A program made the translations under genes and the position numbers. From the NCBI RefSeq assembly GCF_018812025.1, contig NC_063054.1, positions 38,007,396 to 38,071,395 on the forward strand: a stretch of DNA of 64,000 nucleotides, in the 5' to 3' direction. Shown in pieces: positions 1-12,122 of the stretch (position 1 is its first letter; every line of letters begins with the position of its first letter). The notes below the pieces were generated by a model. That model was not told the DNA's origin and made no database searches. It worked only from the letters and a program-made list of their open reading frames with translations. This stretch comes from Megalobrama amblycephala (taxonomy: Eukaryota; Chordata; Actinopteri; Cypriniformes; Xenocyprididae).

Positions 1-1299
1 ACACACACATCTCTCACACTGTATACTGTAAATGTTAATGTTTGACATCCACAGGGCGTTCAGAGCTCTTTTGCTAGTTAAATGACTTCTGGAGTTATTC
101 ATTGTTGACCAGAGTAACAAACCTGCTAAGATCAGCTGCTGGGTAAGTGGCTTGTGTTACTGTGTTAAGACTGTGACTATATGTTCTAATGCTTTTTTGG
201 GAGTTGTCGATGGACCCTGCTTACCGGTCAAACCTTGACCTCCCAAAATGTAACGCGCTGCTTTACTTTCATTTTCCATTGTGCTGAGTTTTGACTTCAC
301 CTGTGTGTTTCGAACCACCAACCAGATTTAGTAGGTTTACTTTCATGTCTGGTAATGAACTAGTGAACAAGCCATTCGTTTAGCTGTAAACAAGTGCTCT
401 GGTTCACTTTAGAACCTGCATCATCATCAGCTGCGTGTCGGTGCAGATCTTCAGCTGACACGTTTACACATCAAGGGCGTGTCGCAAATTCTTCAGTGGT
501 CCTGAAATGTTTCTTCTTCCTGAGTCAACTTCCTTTATTTGTCTGGAATAGTTTGGAAAAAAAAGGATTCAGACTGATGAAATAATCCAAACACGATCCT
601 GTCTGTTCATTTATTGAGGTTATTCAAAAAGCTTCAGTCAAATCAAGAAATGAAGGCAAATGCCGAATCAGTTAGAATGATGATTATGAAAATGTGTTTT
701 GATTGCATATTACTTTTAAATATTCCTGATTTGTTGCAAAATTAAATGCATCACATGTCTTTCTGCTGTCAAATCTGCACTGATTTTTAGCAAGTAAACG
801 TAAAAATAACTTTGATATTGTTAGTAATATTTCAACTGGACTGAAGCAGGTTTAACTTGATTATCCAGACATCAATTATTACAAATATGATCATCATCTT
901 TTGAGGAAGTTTTATTTGTTCATCCCTCAATCATCATTGTATTGCATTGCATTGTTTTTTTTTTTTTTTTTAAATTTGTTTCACTTAATTTTAATACATT
1001 GATTTTTTTTTTCAGTCATTTCGCTTCTCAAGTAAATGTATCTTGATTTAAGAATGTTTATATATTCGTACTGGAAAACAAGACAAAGATACAAAGTCAG
1101 AAAATAACTTTCCAGTGCAGGATCAAAAATCGCTAAAGGCTTCAGTCTCTGTTTGCTCAACAATTAATGTCACTGGTGCGTAGAAACAAACGAGGCGTTA
1201 TGTGAGCTTTAAGGGAACATTCCGTTTTATCATTCGTCAAATACTCTGGGATCATTACTTTTGAATGTTCTCTGAACTTTTTGAAACAAGTAGTAACAT
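1..1299. other. Intergenic, no gene recognised
   Basis: AT-rich sequence with short chance frames. A (T)17 run lies near 955-971. About 1010-1060 is the inverted counterpart of a segment at about 4010-4085 (core: tcaagatgcatttacttgag), so both are probably fragments of one dispersed repeat. Confidence 0.5.
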
Positions 1300-1303
1300 T
1301 TAA

Positions 1304-1865
1304 AGGGGACCTATAATGCACAAGATGCAATATCAGTCTCTGGTGTCTCCAGAATGTGTGTGTGAAGTTTCAGCTCAAAATCCCCCACAGATCATTTATT
1401 ATAGCTTGTAAAATTCGCCCCTATTTGGGTGTGAACAAAAACACGCCGTTTTTGTGTGTGTCCCTTTAAATGCAAATGAGCTGCTGCTCCCATGTTCATC
1501 TTTTGTGTTGAATTGACCCTCGTTTGTGAAGCAGTCCGGTGTAAAATGACGGCATGACAACAACACTCTACTACAACAACTCTTCCTCTTCTCTAAAGCA
1601 GCCCAACATGGCCCCGCCCCCTTTGTTGTGTGTTCTCGGGGGCGGGGTTTATGCAAATTTTAGGGTTTGTGATGTCACTAACCCAGGAAGAAGCTCGTTG
1701 TAGTCCCTACCAGCTGTTTAGTCCTTAAAGCAATTTCTGTAAAAGAAAATATCTCTCTTTGCATTTAACTTTGAATGTCGTAACTTTGCAGATGTTGTTT
1801 ATGATCAAACAGCAACATTACACACTAACTAAAGTTAAAAAAGTCAAATCATAATCAAGGACCCC
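1304..1865. mobile_element. Non-autonomous DNA transposon flanked by TTAA
   Basis: Starts AGGGGACCTATAATGC after TTAA (1300-1303) and ends AAGGACCCC before TTAA (1866-1869). The ends are short inverted repeats (GGGGACC / GGACCCC). TTAA duplication is the mark of piggyBac and Kolobok-type elements. Internal sequence has no coding frame of note. GC-rich patch near 1605-1650. Confidence 0.65.
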
Positions 1866-1959
1866 TTAAAAAAACAAACGTCCAACTAAAAAAAAAAGTT
1901 CCATGAACGATGTATAAATAATGTTTTTGTGCTAAGACAACATTATTAAAAACTAGATA

Positions 1960-2060
1960 GCTTTGAAGGATTGCTCTATTAATGTTACTGGAAGAATGTT
2001 TGTTCATAACTTTGAGAGAACCTTGCCAGAACATTCAGAAAACGTTCCCTGTTAGCTTGG
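1960..2060. repeat. Fragment of an AACGTTC-rich dispersed repeat
   Basis: Contains 'gaatgtttgttcataactttgagagaacc' type sequence and aacgttccctgttagc. The same family is seen at 17800-17850 plus 19780-19990 and, inverted, at about 25085-25290. Confidence 0.5.
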
Positions 2061-2194
2061 TAATTACATTTTTTCTAACGATGTGTTTACGAGCTGTTTA
2101 ATTAATAAAAACTAAATAGGCCTACATAAAATGATCCCAAAAGTTGAAATCCTGACAGAACCCTTTAAGGTACTATATAGAATTTTCTTCTATA

Positions 2195-2711
2195 TAGTAC
2201 CAAGAATGATAACTATAACGATATAGCAATATTAGCGTCAGGAGTTTGTTTATTTTTTGCAATTCCGAGTTTATATCACGCAATTCCCACTTTTTCTCAC
2301 AATTCCGAAATTATTTCTCGAAATTATGACTTCCAAGAAACTCAATATAATATAAACTCAAAATTCCAAGTTTATATCTATATATATATAGATATCTCAC
2401 AATTCTGATTTTTTTTTTTTGCGATTCTGAGTTTATATCTTTTTCGCAGTTCTTTTTTTTTTTTTTTTTTTGCAATAATGAGCATATCACGCAATTCCCA
2501 CTTTTTCTTGTAATTCCGAGTTTATATCTCACAATTCTGAGTTTATTTCTTGCGATTCTGACTTTCTTTCTGGCAATTCTGACTTTCTTTCTCACAATTA
2601 CGGCATTATTTCTCAAAATTATGACTTTATAACTCACAATTCCAAGTTTATATCTATATATATATATCTCACAATTCAGATTTTTTTTTTTTTGAGTTTA
2701 TATTTTTTTCG

Positions 2712-2748
<37 letters not shown>

Positions 2749-2944
2749 AATAATGAGCATATCATGCAATTCCCACTTTTTCTTGTAATTCCGAGTTTAT
2801 GTCTCACAATTCTGAGTTTATTTCTTGCGATTCTGACTTTCTTTCTGGCAACTCTGACTTTATTTCTCACAATTCCGTCATTATTTCTCAAAATTATGAC
2901 TTTATAACTCACAATTCCAAGTTTATATCTTGCAATTCCAAATA

Positions 2945-2976
<32 letters not shown>

Positions 2977-3530
2977 TTTATTTATTTATTTATTTATTTT
3001 TTTGCGATTCTGAGTTTATCTTTTTCGCAATTGTTATTCTTCTTATTATTATTTAGTTTATCTCATGCAATTCCAACTTTTTCTTGCAATTCCGAGTTTA
3101 TATCTCACAATTCTGAGTTTATTTCTTGCAATTCTGAGTTTATTTTTCACAATTCAGTGTTTATATCCGGTAGCTTTAACTAGTTTTTTTGTAATTTGAT
3201 GCAAAGGGTAATATAATACTAAGTATAATGTTATAAATATACACACATCTTTTAAAAAATAAAAATATGAAAAACTTTGCAGGATTTACGATATTGATGA
3301 CCGTTAAAACTCGTCATCACATGACGTCTATTGGCTGTCAATGTTTAACGGTCATCAGCTGGAAAACAAAATAGTTTTACCAAAGCATCGTTGTCCAACA
3401 AAGGTCGCAAAAATTGTGTTGAATTGTGTTGTTAACGACGGAACTCGTAGTTGGCTTGCTGATAGGGATTCTAACGATATCGTTTCGCGGTGTTGTTATC
3501 GTTATAGTTGAGGTGTGAACGGGCCTTTAG
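2195..3530. mobile_element. Decayed DNA transposon with ATAACGATA-type ends, holding a tandem array
   Basis: The left part has gataactataacgatata (about 2208-2226); the right part has cgttatagttgaggtgtgaa and ends gggccttta near 3529, its inverted counterpart. A 'ggcccgttcacacc' end is common in teleost repeats. The middle is occupied by the array at 2240-3170. Exact limits and duplication were not resolved. Confidence 0.4.
2240..3170. repeat. Degenerate ~21-bp tandem array (gactttatttctcgcaatt type)
   Basis: Dozens of imperfect units such as gcaattccgagtttatatctc and acaattctgactttatttct, interspersed with T runs and TA runs (2380-2392, 2655-2668, 2940-2967). The same unit makes up the arrays at 8400-9689 and 14250-14990. 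A longer period is also visible: 2440-2680 and 2740-2960 are near copies of each other. Confidence 0.8.
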
Positions 3531-3599
3531 AGTGACTCCTTATGGAAGTGACTAAGTTAGTGGTGTACTTCTGACCTACATGAAGAGCACACTAGAAGT

Positions 3600-3725
3600 C
3601 TGTCATGACTCAGATCGGATAGAGACGCTCCCAAAGCCTCAGAACATGCAGCGGCACGCAGATCATGCTGAGGAGAAACTGCCCGTGTGTTTGTGTGAGA
3701 GGAGAGACCTTCACGAGCGTTACAG
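3600..3725 (+). other. Candidate first (non-coding) exon of pak6
   Basis: Relatively GC-rich, non-repetitive segment ending ...gcgttacag|gtaagaaac with a strong donor at 3726. The left limit is arbitrary; no TATA box was recognised. It lies between repeat blocks on the pak6 strand, about 19 kb before the start codon. Exon identity is inference from the splice signal and sequence character only. Confidence 0.3.
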
Positions 3726-4499
3726 GTAAGAAACATTCAACTCTCTCTCGGTCTTTTCTAACTAAAGGTGTCTGGATGGTGTTGGTGTTTGTTACAGTGA
3801 CAGAAGAAAGGCAGGGCGAGGTTATGAGAGGTGAAGTGTTGTGGAGGACGAGCTCTTGAAGATCATGTGGTTATAATAGATAGCGGTGAGCGGCTTTGTC
3901 CTCGTCTTTCCGGTTCTTTCGCGCGGCTTTCTCTCACCTGAGCCGTTTATATTCACTCTCATCCTGGAGGATCACACTTCCTCAGTGTTTTTGTCTTGTT
4001 TTTCAGTACAAATATCTTGAAATTCTTAAATCAAGATGCATTTACTTGAGAAGCAAAATGACCAGATATTAAATTTTGTTTACTGAAAAAATTATCAAAG
4101 TTTATGCTTAAAACAAGAACAAATAGCCTATCTGCTGGTGGAGTAAGAAAAACAAACTTAATTTAAAGGGAGAACAATACTATTTTTCTTACCTCACTGG
4201 CATATATTTGTTGTTCTAGTTATTTTTGCAGTACAACAACAGTGATTGAATTTCCCTGGGTCAAATTTCACCTCAAAAACAAACAAAATAACTTTACAAT
4301 AAAATAAGTGGCCAGTTGCATCAATGGTTTAGACTACTTACAAGTTAGGATATAAAATGAACCATATATTTTTAAAGCATTTATTATCTTTGTTAATGTT
4401 AGTTAGTAAAAATACAGTTGTTCATTGTTTGTACAGTACCTTAACTAATGCTAACAAATACAACTTTTGATTTCAAAAATGTACATTAACTTAGATTAA

Positions 4500-5994
4500 A
4501 GGCAGGGTAGGTAAAAATGTATAAAAAACTTTTTTTTCAAAATTTGTTTAAACTTTATTTATATATCAATACATATTTAAAATGTAAGTACTCTGAAAAA
4601 GAAAGTATAAAAATCGAGTGTCTGTAGACCTCTCACGACTGTTTTAAAGACAGCTCATTATTTCCATTCACTCCACCCCCTCCCTTCTGGGCTCCTTCCA
4701 AAGCCACGCCCCCAAAACGCATGAACGTGCGACTCCGACCACTGAGCTGGAAGACGCATTATTTACCTGAGACGAGCGGAGAGGAAGGAGCACAATGCAT
4801 GTAGTGACATCATGTCAGAATCACATGTAATAAAAATAACTTTATAATTATAAAGATAAACATAATTTAATTCGCTAACGAGTTAGTTATCTATAAGGCA
4901 AAGCTAAAAACAGGTTGCATGATACACGTTTTTCCATTACCATCATTTACACTGCAATGAAGATGAATTTCGTGTAAGATTCATAACATATACGTTGTTC
5001 TACAGATAAACAGAGTAACATACACTCAAATATCAACTCACAACTGCATTGCAGACACAAAATAATAACACACACATATACAAGATAAAGACATCAGTAA
5101 ACATAGGTAGAGAATATAAAAACAAAACAAAGGCGAAAAAAAACGTGCAGGTAAGCTTACAGGTGAACATGGTAAAAGAGTTAGACAGAGGGTAAATATA
5201 GTTCTAAGAAAAGTTCCTAGATGCGGAGTAACGTTAGGCCTACTATCTGTTAAACATGTATTTAGTTATCTAAAGCAAAATTATGCACAATTCAACACTA
5301 TAGCTATCATCTTGAGCTAGGCCTATAGATTATTTATCGTCTCTACTACGGCTCGCTAAGTAATGTTATGTTAGCTATATTACGCAGCTACGTGTGCTAA
5401 TGACACATGCTTCATGAAAAAATAAACAAAAAAATATGTATGATCAAAATACAAAAAGAAAGATTTACCTGTCCAGCAGAAATAAAGCCATCAAGGAGTC
5501 ACTTTTCAGCCCCTTGAGTTCCCTCAGTTCTCGCCATCGCTGGAGAGCCACGCCGATATTAACTCGCGTTTTATTTCTTTGTTTATCCAAAGACTTTTTG
5601 TTCATTGCCTTTTCTTGTGCTGTTACTGTCTTCCTTTTTTGCCTGGTTTGCCTTCACGTACTGTGAATTTTGCTTGCTGTTTCTCTGCCATTGTTTTGGT
5701 ATTCCTAGGATCCGTGCCTCTTGAATTCCCCAAATCAAACGTGCGCGCGCAAGTGGGCAGGTCATGTGTGGCAAAAGGGTGGTTGCCATGGTTGCGAGAG
5801 AGTGACAGCCGCCTAAGCCAATCCTATGTTTCGTCCCGGATGGAAATAATGAGCTGTGTTTAATACAGATTAAACGGTCTAGAGTCACTCGATTTTTATA
5901 CCCTTTTTATCAGAGTTCTTACATTTTAATTATGCATGTATATATATAGAAAGTTTAAACAAATTTGGAACAAAATTTCTTACCTACCCTGCCT
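4500..5994. mobile_element. TTAA-flanked DNA transposon, non-autonomous
   Basis: Ends AGGCAGGGTAGGTAA (4500) and TTACCTACCCTGCCT (to 5994) are perfect inverted repeats of 14-15 bases, flanked by TTAA at 4496-4499 and 5995-5998. Length 1495. The small frames at 5436-5888 have no recognisable domain, so I treat it as non-autonomous, of the piggyBac/Kolobok type by duplication only. Confidence 0.8.
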
Positions 5995-6053
5995 TTAATA
6001 CATGTTGAAGTGTTGTTAGTTCATTGTTAGTTCATGTGAACTAATGTAGTTAA

Positions 6054-6835
6054 AGGGTTAGTTCACCCAAAAATGAAAATAATGTAATTTATCACTCACC
6101 CTCATGTCGTTCCACACCCATAAGACCTTTGTTAATCTTCAGAACACAAATTAAGATATTTTTGATGAAATCCGATGGCTCCGTGAGGCCTGCATAGCCA
6201 GCAATGACATTTCCTCTCTCAAGATCCATTAATATACTAAAAACATATTTAAATCAGTTCATGTGAGTACAGTGGTTCAATATTAATATTATAAAGCCAC
6301 GAGAATATTTTTGGTGCGCCAAAAAAACCCCAAAATAACGACTTATATAGTGATGGACGATTTTAAAACACTGCTTCAGGAAGCTTCGGAGCGTTACGAA
6401 TCAGATCAGCGGTTCGGAGCGCCAAAGTCACGTGATTTCAGCAGTTTGGCGGTTTGATACGTGATCTGAATCACTGAATCGACTCAAAAGATTCATAACG
6501 CTCCGAAGCTTCATGAAGCAGTGTTTTGAAATCGGCCATCACTAATTAAGTCGTTATTTTGTTTTTTTGGCGCACCAAAAATATTCTCGTCACTTTATAA
6601 TATTAATATTGAACCACTGTACTCACATGAACTGATTTAAATATGTTTTTAGTATATTAATGGATCTTGAGAGAGGAAATGTCATTGCTGGCTATGCAGG
6701 CCTCACGGAGCCATCGGATTTCATCAAAAATATCTTAATTTGTGTTCTGAAGATGAACAAAGGTCTTACGGGTGTGGAATGACATGAGGGTGAGGAATTA
6801 ATGACATTATTTTCATTTTTGGGTGAACTAACCCT
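6054..6835. mobile_element. Long-hairpin foldback transposon flanked by TTAA
   Basis: Almost the whole 782 bp is one palindrome: arms of about 350-390 bases, from AGGGTTAGTTCACCC at the left to GGGTGAACTAACCCT at the right, with TTAA at 6050-6053 and 6836-6839. The loop is near 6420-6450. This end sequence is one I know as abundant in cyprinid genomes. Confidence 0.9.
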
Positions 6836-6879
6836 TTAACTAATGAAACCTCATATTAAAGTGTTACCAAATTACTTAA

Positions 6880-6960
6880 AGGATTAGTTCACTTTCAAAT
6901 GAAAATTAGCCCAAGCTTCACTCACCCTCAAGCCATCTTAGGTGTATATTAAGTTAAAGT
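6880..6960. repeat. End fragment of a related 'TTAAAGGATTAGTTCAC' element
   Basis: TTAAAGGATTAGTTCACTTT followed by caaatgaaaattagcccaag and actcaccctcaagccat. It resembles the terminal repeat of the preceding hairpin family but no matching right end was found nearby. Confidence 0.5.
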
Positions 6961-6999
6961 AATGCATTGTCTTGACTGTTTGTGAGTTGAAACAAAGGT

Positions 7000-8349
7000 A
7001 ATCTTCAAATTGAGTTAACACATTATTGGTAACATATATATTGGTAATATATATTTAATGCGGTCTGGCGGAAGCCAGATATTTTACTTTATAACTTAAA
7101 ATATGGATATTTTTTATACAAACGCATCGCTTCGCTTCAGAGGGCCTTTATTAACCCTCCGGAGCCGTGTGGAGTACGTTTGCGATTTTTTGTTCATGTA
7201 ATACAAGACAGTAATTGTATTGTAATAAGAATCATTGAGAATTATAAAGGGACAAAAACTCAAAAGTAAAATGAAAATATTTAAATAATTGTATATGCAT
7301 AAATGGTAATGGTCCTAAAATACTTAATTTTCTTGAAATGTATATATATTTTTTTTAAATTCTGAGTTGACCTGGATGTTTTAATGCGATTAACCCTGTT
7401 AAGAATAAATAAAGTTTAGCTGTAAATTCAAGTATTGAAACATTTCAACTGGAGTTTCTGTCTTCAACACAATCATTTGCATGTTTAATTTTCTCTGTTT
7501 CAATCATGTTTTGATCAGGTTGCTCAAACCCAGTGAAATAATGCATAAAGATGTAGTGGTTTTGTTGAGGCTGATCTTTTACGTGTCCAAACAGAGCGTG
7601 ACATTCCTGGACATGGATTTCGCATCAACTTGGGCTTGATGAAGAGAGAAAAATGTAAGGTGAGTTTTAAACCTTTTCATAACTTTATAACTTCTAACCT
7701 ATATTGGCTGTAACTTGATTAAACACAGATGATCACAACATATGGAGGAATTGAACTGCAATTGCAACTTAAAATCTCTAAATGTAATTCCAACTTCATA
7801 TATTACAAATTCAACTAGTAAATGATGTGAAATTATATCAGATATGGAAAATCCTGTCACAGTTACAATAGTATCACAAAAAATTCAATATTGCATCAAT
7901 ATTTTAAAGTGTAATAGTAAAAAACATCCATCTTATTCTTCTGTTCTTGTGTTTAATTTGTTGTCTGGATGAATACGTTACAAAGCCCAAAGCTTGTGAA
8001 AGTTACAACCCTGGTAATGAATTACTTAACCAGTTTGGTTAGTGTAAATGTATCTCTGAGAAGAGTTAGAGGCAGGGTGTATCTATAGGTAATGTGACAC
8101 GTACAGTATCTTCATTTGTTTGTATGATTTAGTTTCTGCAGCTGCAGAGGATTCAGTCTGAAGTCACTTGATCAGGAACATTATATCTAAGTATCTAAAT
8201 GTGTCGTTTTTAAGAAAATGTTACAGATATTTGCAGTAGGTTTCGGATAGGTTTCTTTTTTAAGTAAATGGTGAATAACGTTGACATAAAAATAGATGTT
8301 TATGAAATTATTTTGCATGCACTTTAAATACATTTCTGCATTTAATCGC
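7000..8349. other. Intergenic or intronic, nothing further recognised
   Basis: Outside the candidate exon at 7595-7659 I see AT-rich sequence without repeats I could name or coding frames. Confidence 0.4.
7595..7659 (+). other. Candidate 5' non-coding exon of pak6
   Basis: A 65-base segment bounded by an acceptor (gtgtccaaacag, ending 7594) and a strong donor (gtgagt from 7660). It contains short ATG frames but no long frame. It lies upstream of pak6 on the same strand; PAK genes commonly have several untranslated leader exons. RNA evidence would decide. Confidence 0.35.
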
Positions 8350-8399
8350 CCTTTAATATGGAAGCTTGTTTCCACCATAGAAAAAAAAAATTAAGTGTG

Positions 8400-9689
8400 A
8401 CCTCACATTTTTTACTTTTTCTCACAATTCCGACTTTATTTCAAGCAATTCCGAGTTCTTTCTTGCAAATCTGACTTTAAATCTCACAAATACGACTTTA
8501 TAACTCACAAATTCTGAGTTTATTTCTTGCAATTATGACTTCATATCTCAGAATTGTGACTTTATATCTCACAATTCCAAGTTTATTTCTTATAATTCTG
8601 AGATTATTTTTCGCAATTATGACTTTATTTTTTCGAAATTATGACTTTTTTTGTAGTTGCAAGAAAAAAGTCATAATTGCGAGAAATAAAGTCGGAATTC
8701 TGAGAAATAAAATCAGAATGGCAATAAAAATAAACTAGGAATTGCAAGAAAAAGTCAGAATTGCAAGTTATAAAGTCATATTTTCGAGAAATAAAATTGT
8801 GAGATAAACTATATCTCACAATTCCAAGTTTATTTCTCACAATTCTGAGTTTATTTTTTGCAATTCCGACTTTATTTCTCTAAATTATGACTTTATAACC
8901 TGCAATTCTAACTTTATTTCTTGCAATTCCAAGTTTACTGTATATCTCTGTTTATTTCTTGCAATTGTTTAATTGTTGCAATATCGCACAATTCCAAGTT
9001 TATACCTCGCAATTCTGACTTTATTTCTCAGAATTCCAACTTTATCGCAATTATGACTTTTTCTTCAATTCTTAGTTTATATCTCGCAATTCCAACTTTA
9101 TTTCTCAGAATTCCGACTTTATAACTCGCAATTAAGACTTTATTTTCGCAATTCTGAGTTTATCTCACAATTTTGACTTTATTTTTTGCAGTTCCGAGTT
9201 TATATCACGCAATTCCGACTTTATTTCTTGTGATTCTGACTTTATTTCTGGCAATTCTGACTTAATTTTTCGCAATTCAGAGTTTATATCTCACAATTCC
9301 GACTTTATATCTTGCAATTCAGACTTTCTTTCTTGCAATTCTGACCTTTTCTTGCAATTCTGACTTTATTTCTGGCAATTCTGACTTACTTTTTCGCAAT
9401 TCAGAGTTTATATCTCACAATTCCGACTTTATATCTTGCAATTCAGACTTTCTTTTTTGCAATTCTGACTTTATTTCTGGCAATTCTGACTTACTTTTTT
9501 TTCGCAATTCTGACTTTATTTCTGGCAATTCTGACTTACTTTTTCGCAATTCAGAGTTTATATCTCACAATTCCGACTTTATATCTTGCAATTCAGACTT
9601 TCTTTCTTGCAATTCTGACTTTTTCTTGCAATTCTGACTTTATTTCTGGCAATTCTGACTTACTTTTTCGCAATTCAGAGTTTATATCT
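8400..9689. repeat. ~21-bp tandem array, left part
   Basis: Units alternate between ttctgactttatttctggca and attcagagtttatatctcac. Higher-order blocks repeat, for example 9240-9360, 9370-9450 and 9535-9690. Around 8640-8800 the orientation flips (gcaagaaaaaagtcataatt), so an internal inverted repeat is present. Confidence 0.85.
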
Positions 9690-11221
9690 GGGCAATTCCA
9701 CGCAAATGTCATCTTTACCATGAAAAAAAAAAGTTTTTACCAAAAGCACAAAACCCTTTTTAAATTATCCATTTAGGTCTGTATTATACTGTATTAATGT
9801 GCTCTAACAGAAATTTTAAGAAAATTGCCATGTTTATCCACAATATATGTGGTAAGCAACAATGCTTAAATTACATTTTCAACCAACCATATTTCATGCT
9901 TTCAAAAAGGGATCAAAGACCACCCTTTTTTAAACTTTATTTTAACAGTAAGCGTTGTGCAGAAAGATGGAGGCATGCCTGAGAAATAAATACACTCATT
10001 TTGTCATAACAGCACTGCCTGATGAATTTATAAGGGCGGGAATAAAGAGGTCAAGACGCTTCAGTGCTCTGTCACGTCCGTAACGTTTTAAAGATTAAGT
10101 TTATGTCATATAACAATTATTTATGCAAATAACTTGAAACTTTATATGCAAAGCTAAATTATGTTTATGCTTATTAGGATAAACAATTCATTTCACTACG
10201 TTGCTCTGAACAACCATAAAAAGCGTTACGGACGTGACCGTTACGGACGCTACATATTAAATCCTTTGACTTTGCTTCTTTATTTTGCCATCATCTGTTT
10301 CAGGCTTACCATATCAGAACATATCCAATAATCGCAATACTCTTTGTGCTTTGTTAGTTTTAATATGAAAAAGGTTTAACTTTCAAATTCAGTCGATTTA
10401 TAACAAAATTTAAACCATAGATGTCGCTCTTTAATAGCTACGGCGCGTGACAGATTAGCTACTGCAGCGCCTCAGATCAAGCGGATCAGGCGCACACGAA
10501 CCGATCTTCTCTTCCTCTTGCAGGTTACAGAACGAAATATGAACATCAAAAGGTAGGCCTATATGATACAGTACAACTTCTAGAAGAGCATTGTGTCTCA
10601 TGGGACACTTCCCTCGGATGTCGCGTTTTTACCTGTTGGTTAAAAAATGAATAGCCTATTGATCACAATCCGCGCGATCAAGCTGATAAAATAAAAATAA
10701 TAGGATTGCAATAATTTTGACTTGAAATAAAGTTTGATCATTTTGACTCAAGGCTCCGCTTTAAACTGTTAAAACTAGCCGAAATCCGTGTGATCATTTA
10801 GACAAAACATGATTGCGATTGACAATAGTGTACGTCAATCGGTTCACCTGACTGTGTGGAAACATGCGATTTTAAACTGCTTTATGATAAACATTAATAT
10901 TTATCAATGTATTTTAGCAAGCAGTTCTGTAAGAACTCATGGTCTCTGAATTGATTCTTAAACAACGCACACGCTTGTCAACGTGAGAAATAGGTCTAAT
11001 CATGGGCGTACGGGACACCCCCGCAGCCCCCGCGGTGCGTGGGGGTCCCCACCCATATAGGCCCCGTCGCAGATTCACCTATTTATATGTAGCCTTTGCT
11101 TTTTTTTTTTTTTTGCTTTTTTTTTTTAGAACTGAACTCAGTTGACTAAATATGAAAATAAAGCATCCAACTGAAGCCCAAAAATGAAAGCAGAATATCA
11201 TAAAAAAAAAGGCTAGTGCTA

Positions 11222-11878
11222 CACTGTAAAAAATATTCCATAGTTTTTACAAAATAAATTTGGCAGCTGTGGTTGCCAGAATAATTTTGTAAAAATACAG
11301 AAAAACGTAAATTTTACAGTATAAAACTGTAATGTACAAACAAGAAAATATGAATGTAAACCAGTAAATTCAATGCACACTACCACTAAAATCTGTTTTG
11401 TACCTTTAACATATACTGACCACCACCATAATAATGCAGGTGGTAAAAGAGAAAGCCACATGAAGAATCAGAGTTCATCACAAGTAGCTTTTCCACGAGC
11501 TGAATACTAATATTTAGAAGGTGCAAAGATAATTCACGCAAACACAATACACCATCATGGTAACCCACAACACTTGCATAATGCAATAAACATTCATTAA
11601 ACAACAGAAGATGTAACATAAAACCCTAATGTACATAACTGATAACAAAAACTAAGAAACATGACTATTTAAACAAAATACTTTCAAATGTGGAGTGTCA
11701 CACAGGGAATTGTGGGAATATCAGTTTACAGTTTTTGACTGTAAATTATATATTGATTTGTTCATTTTTACGTCTAAAAATTTACATTAAATGTCTGGTA
11801 AGAGCTTTTACAGTTTTCCCTGTATTTAGTATGGGAACTTACTGTTAATCTATTTACAGTTTTTTTTTTTCCGTAGTG
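11222..11878. mobile_element. MITE with CACTGTAAAAAA-type ends
   Basis: Left CACTGTAAAAAATATTCCAT and right ending ...tttacagttttttttttttccgtagtg, roughly complementary. Several acagt/ctgta runs near both ends. A second copy is at about 20275-20856. Confidence 0.6.
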
Positions 11879-12059
11879 TTTTTTACAAAATTTCACCGTT
11901 AAAATCACATTCATTTTTTTACATGTAAATTACAAAAGGGGGGAAAATTCACTATTGTTTCCATCGCCAGTTTGTAAGGTAGCCAAGACAACAGAAAGCC
12001 TTGACGCGCTGTGTTACCGTTAGCGGACGTGTGCCGACGAGACAAATAAATATGTTCAT

Positions 12060-12122
12060 TCTTTGCTGAGATATTATTATTATTATTATTATTATTATTA
12101 GGCTATTATTATTATTATTATT
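12060..12122. repeat. (ATT)n microsatellite
   Basis: Two runs of ATT repeats separated by aggct. Similar short runs lie at 12797-12812 (AAT) and 13638-13662. Confidence 0.9.

Noticed and set aside
2240..3170. CRISPR-like array (short period repeats)
   Set aside because: Units are degenerate and directly adjacent with no unique spacers, in a vertebrate genome.
5436..5888. Possible protein-coding frames in the 4500-5994 element
   Set aside because: Overlapping frames on both strands with no transposase motif or other domain.
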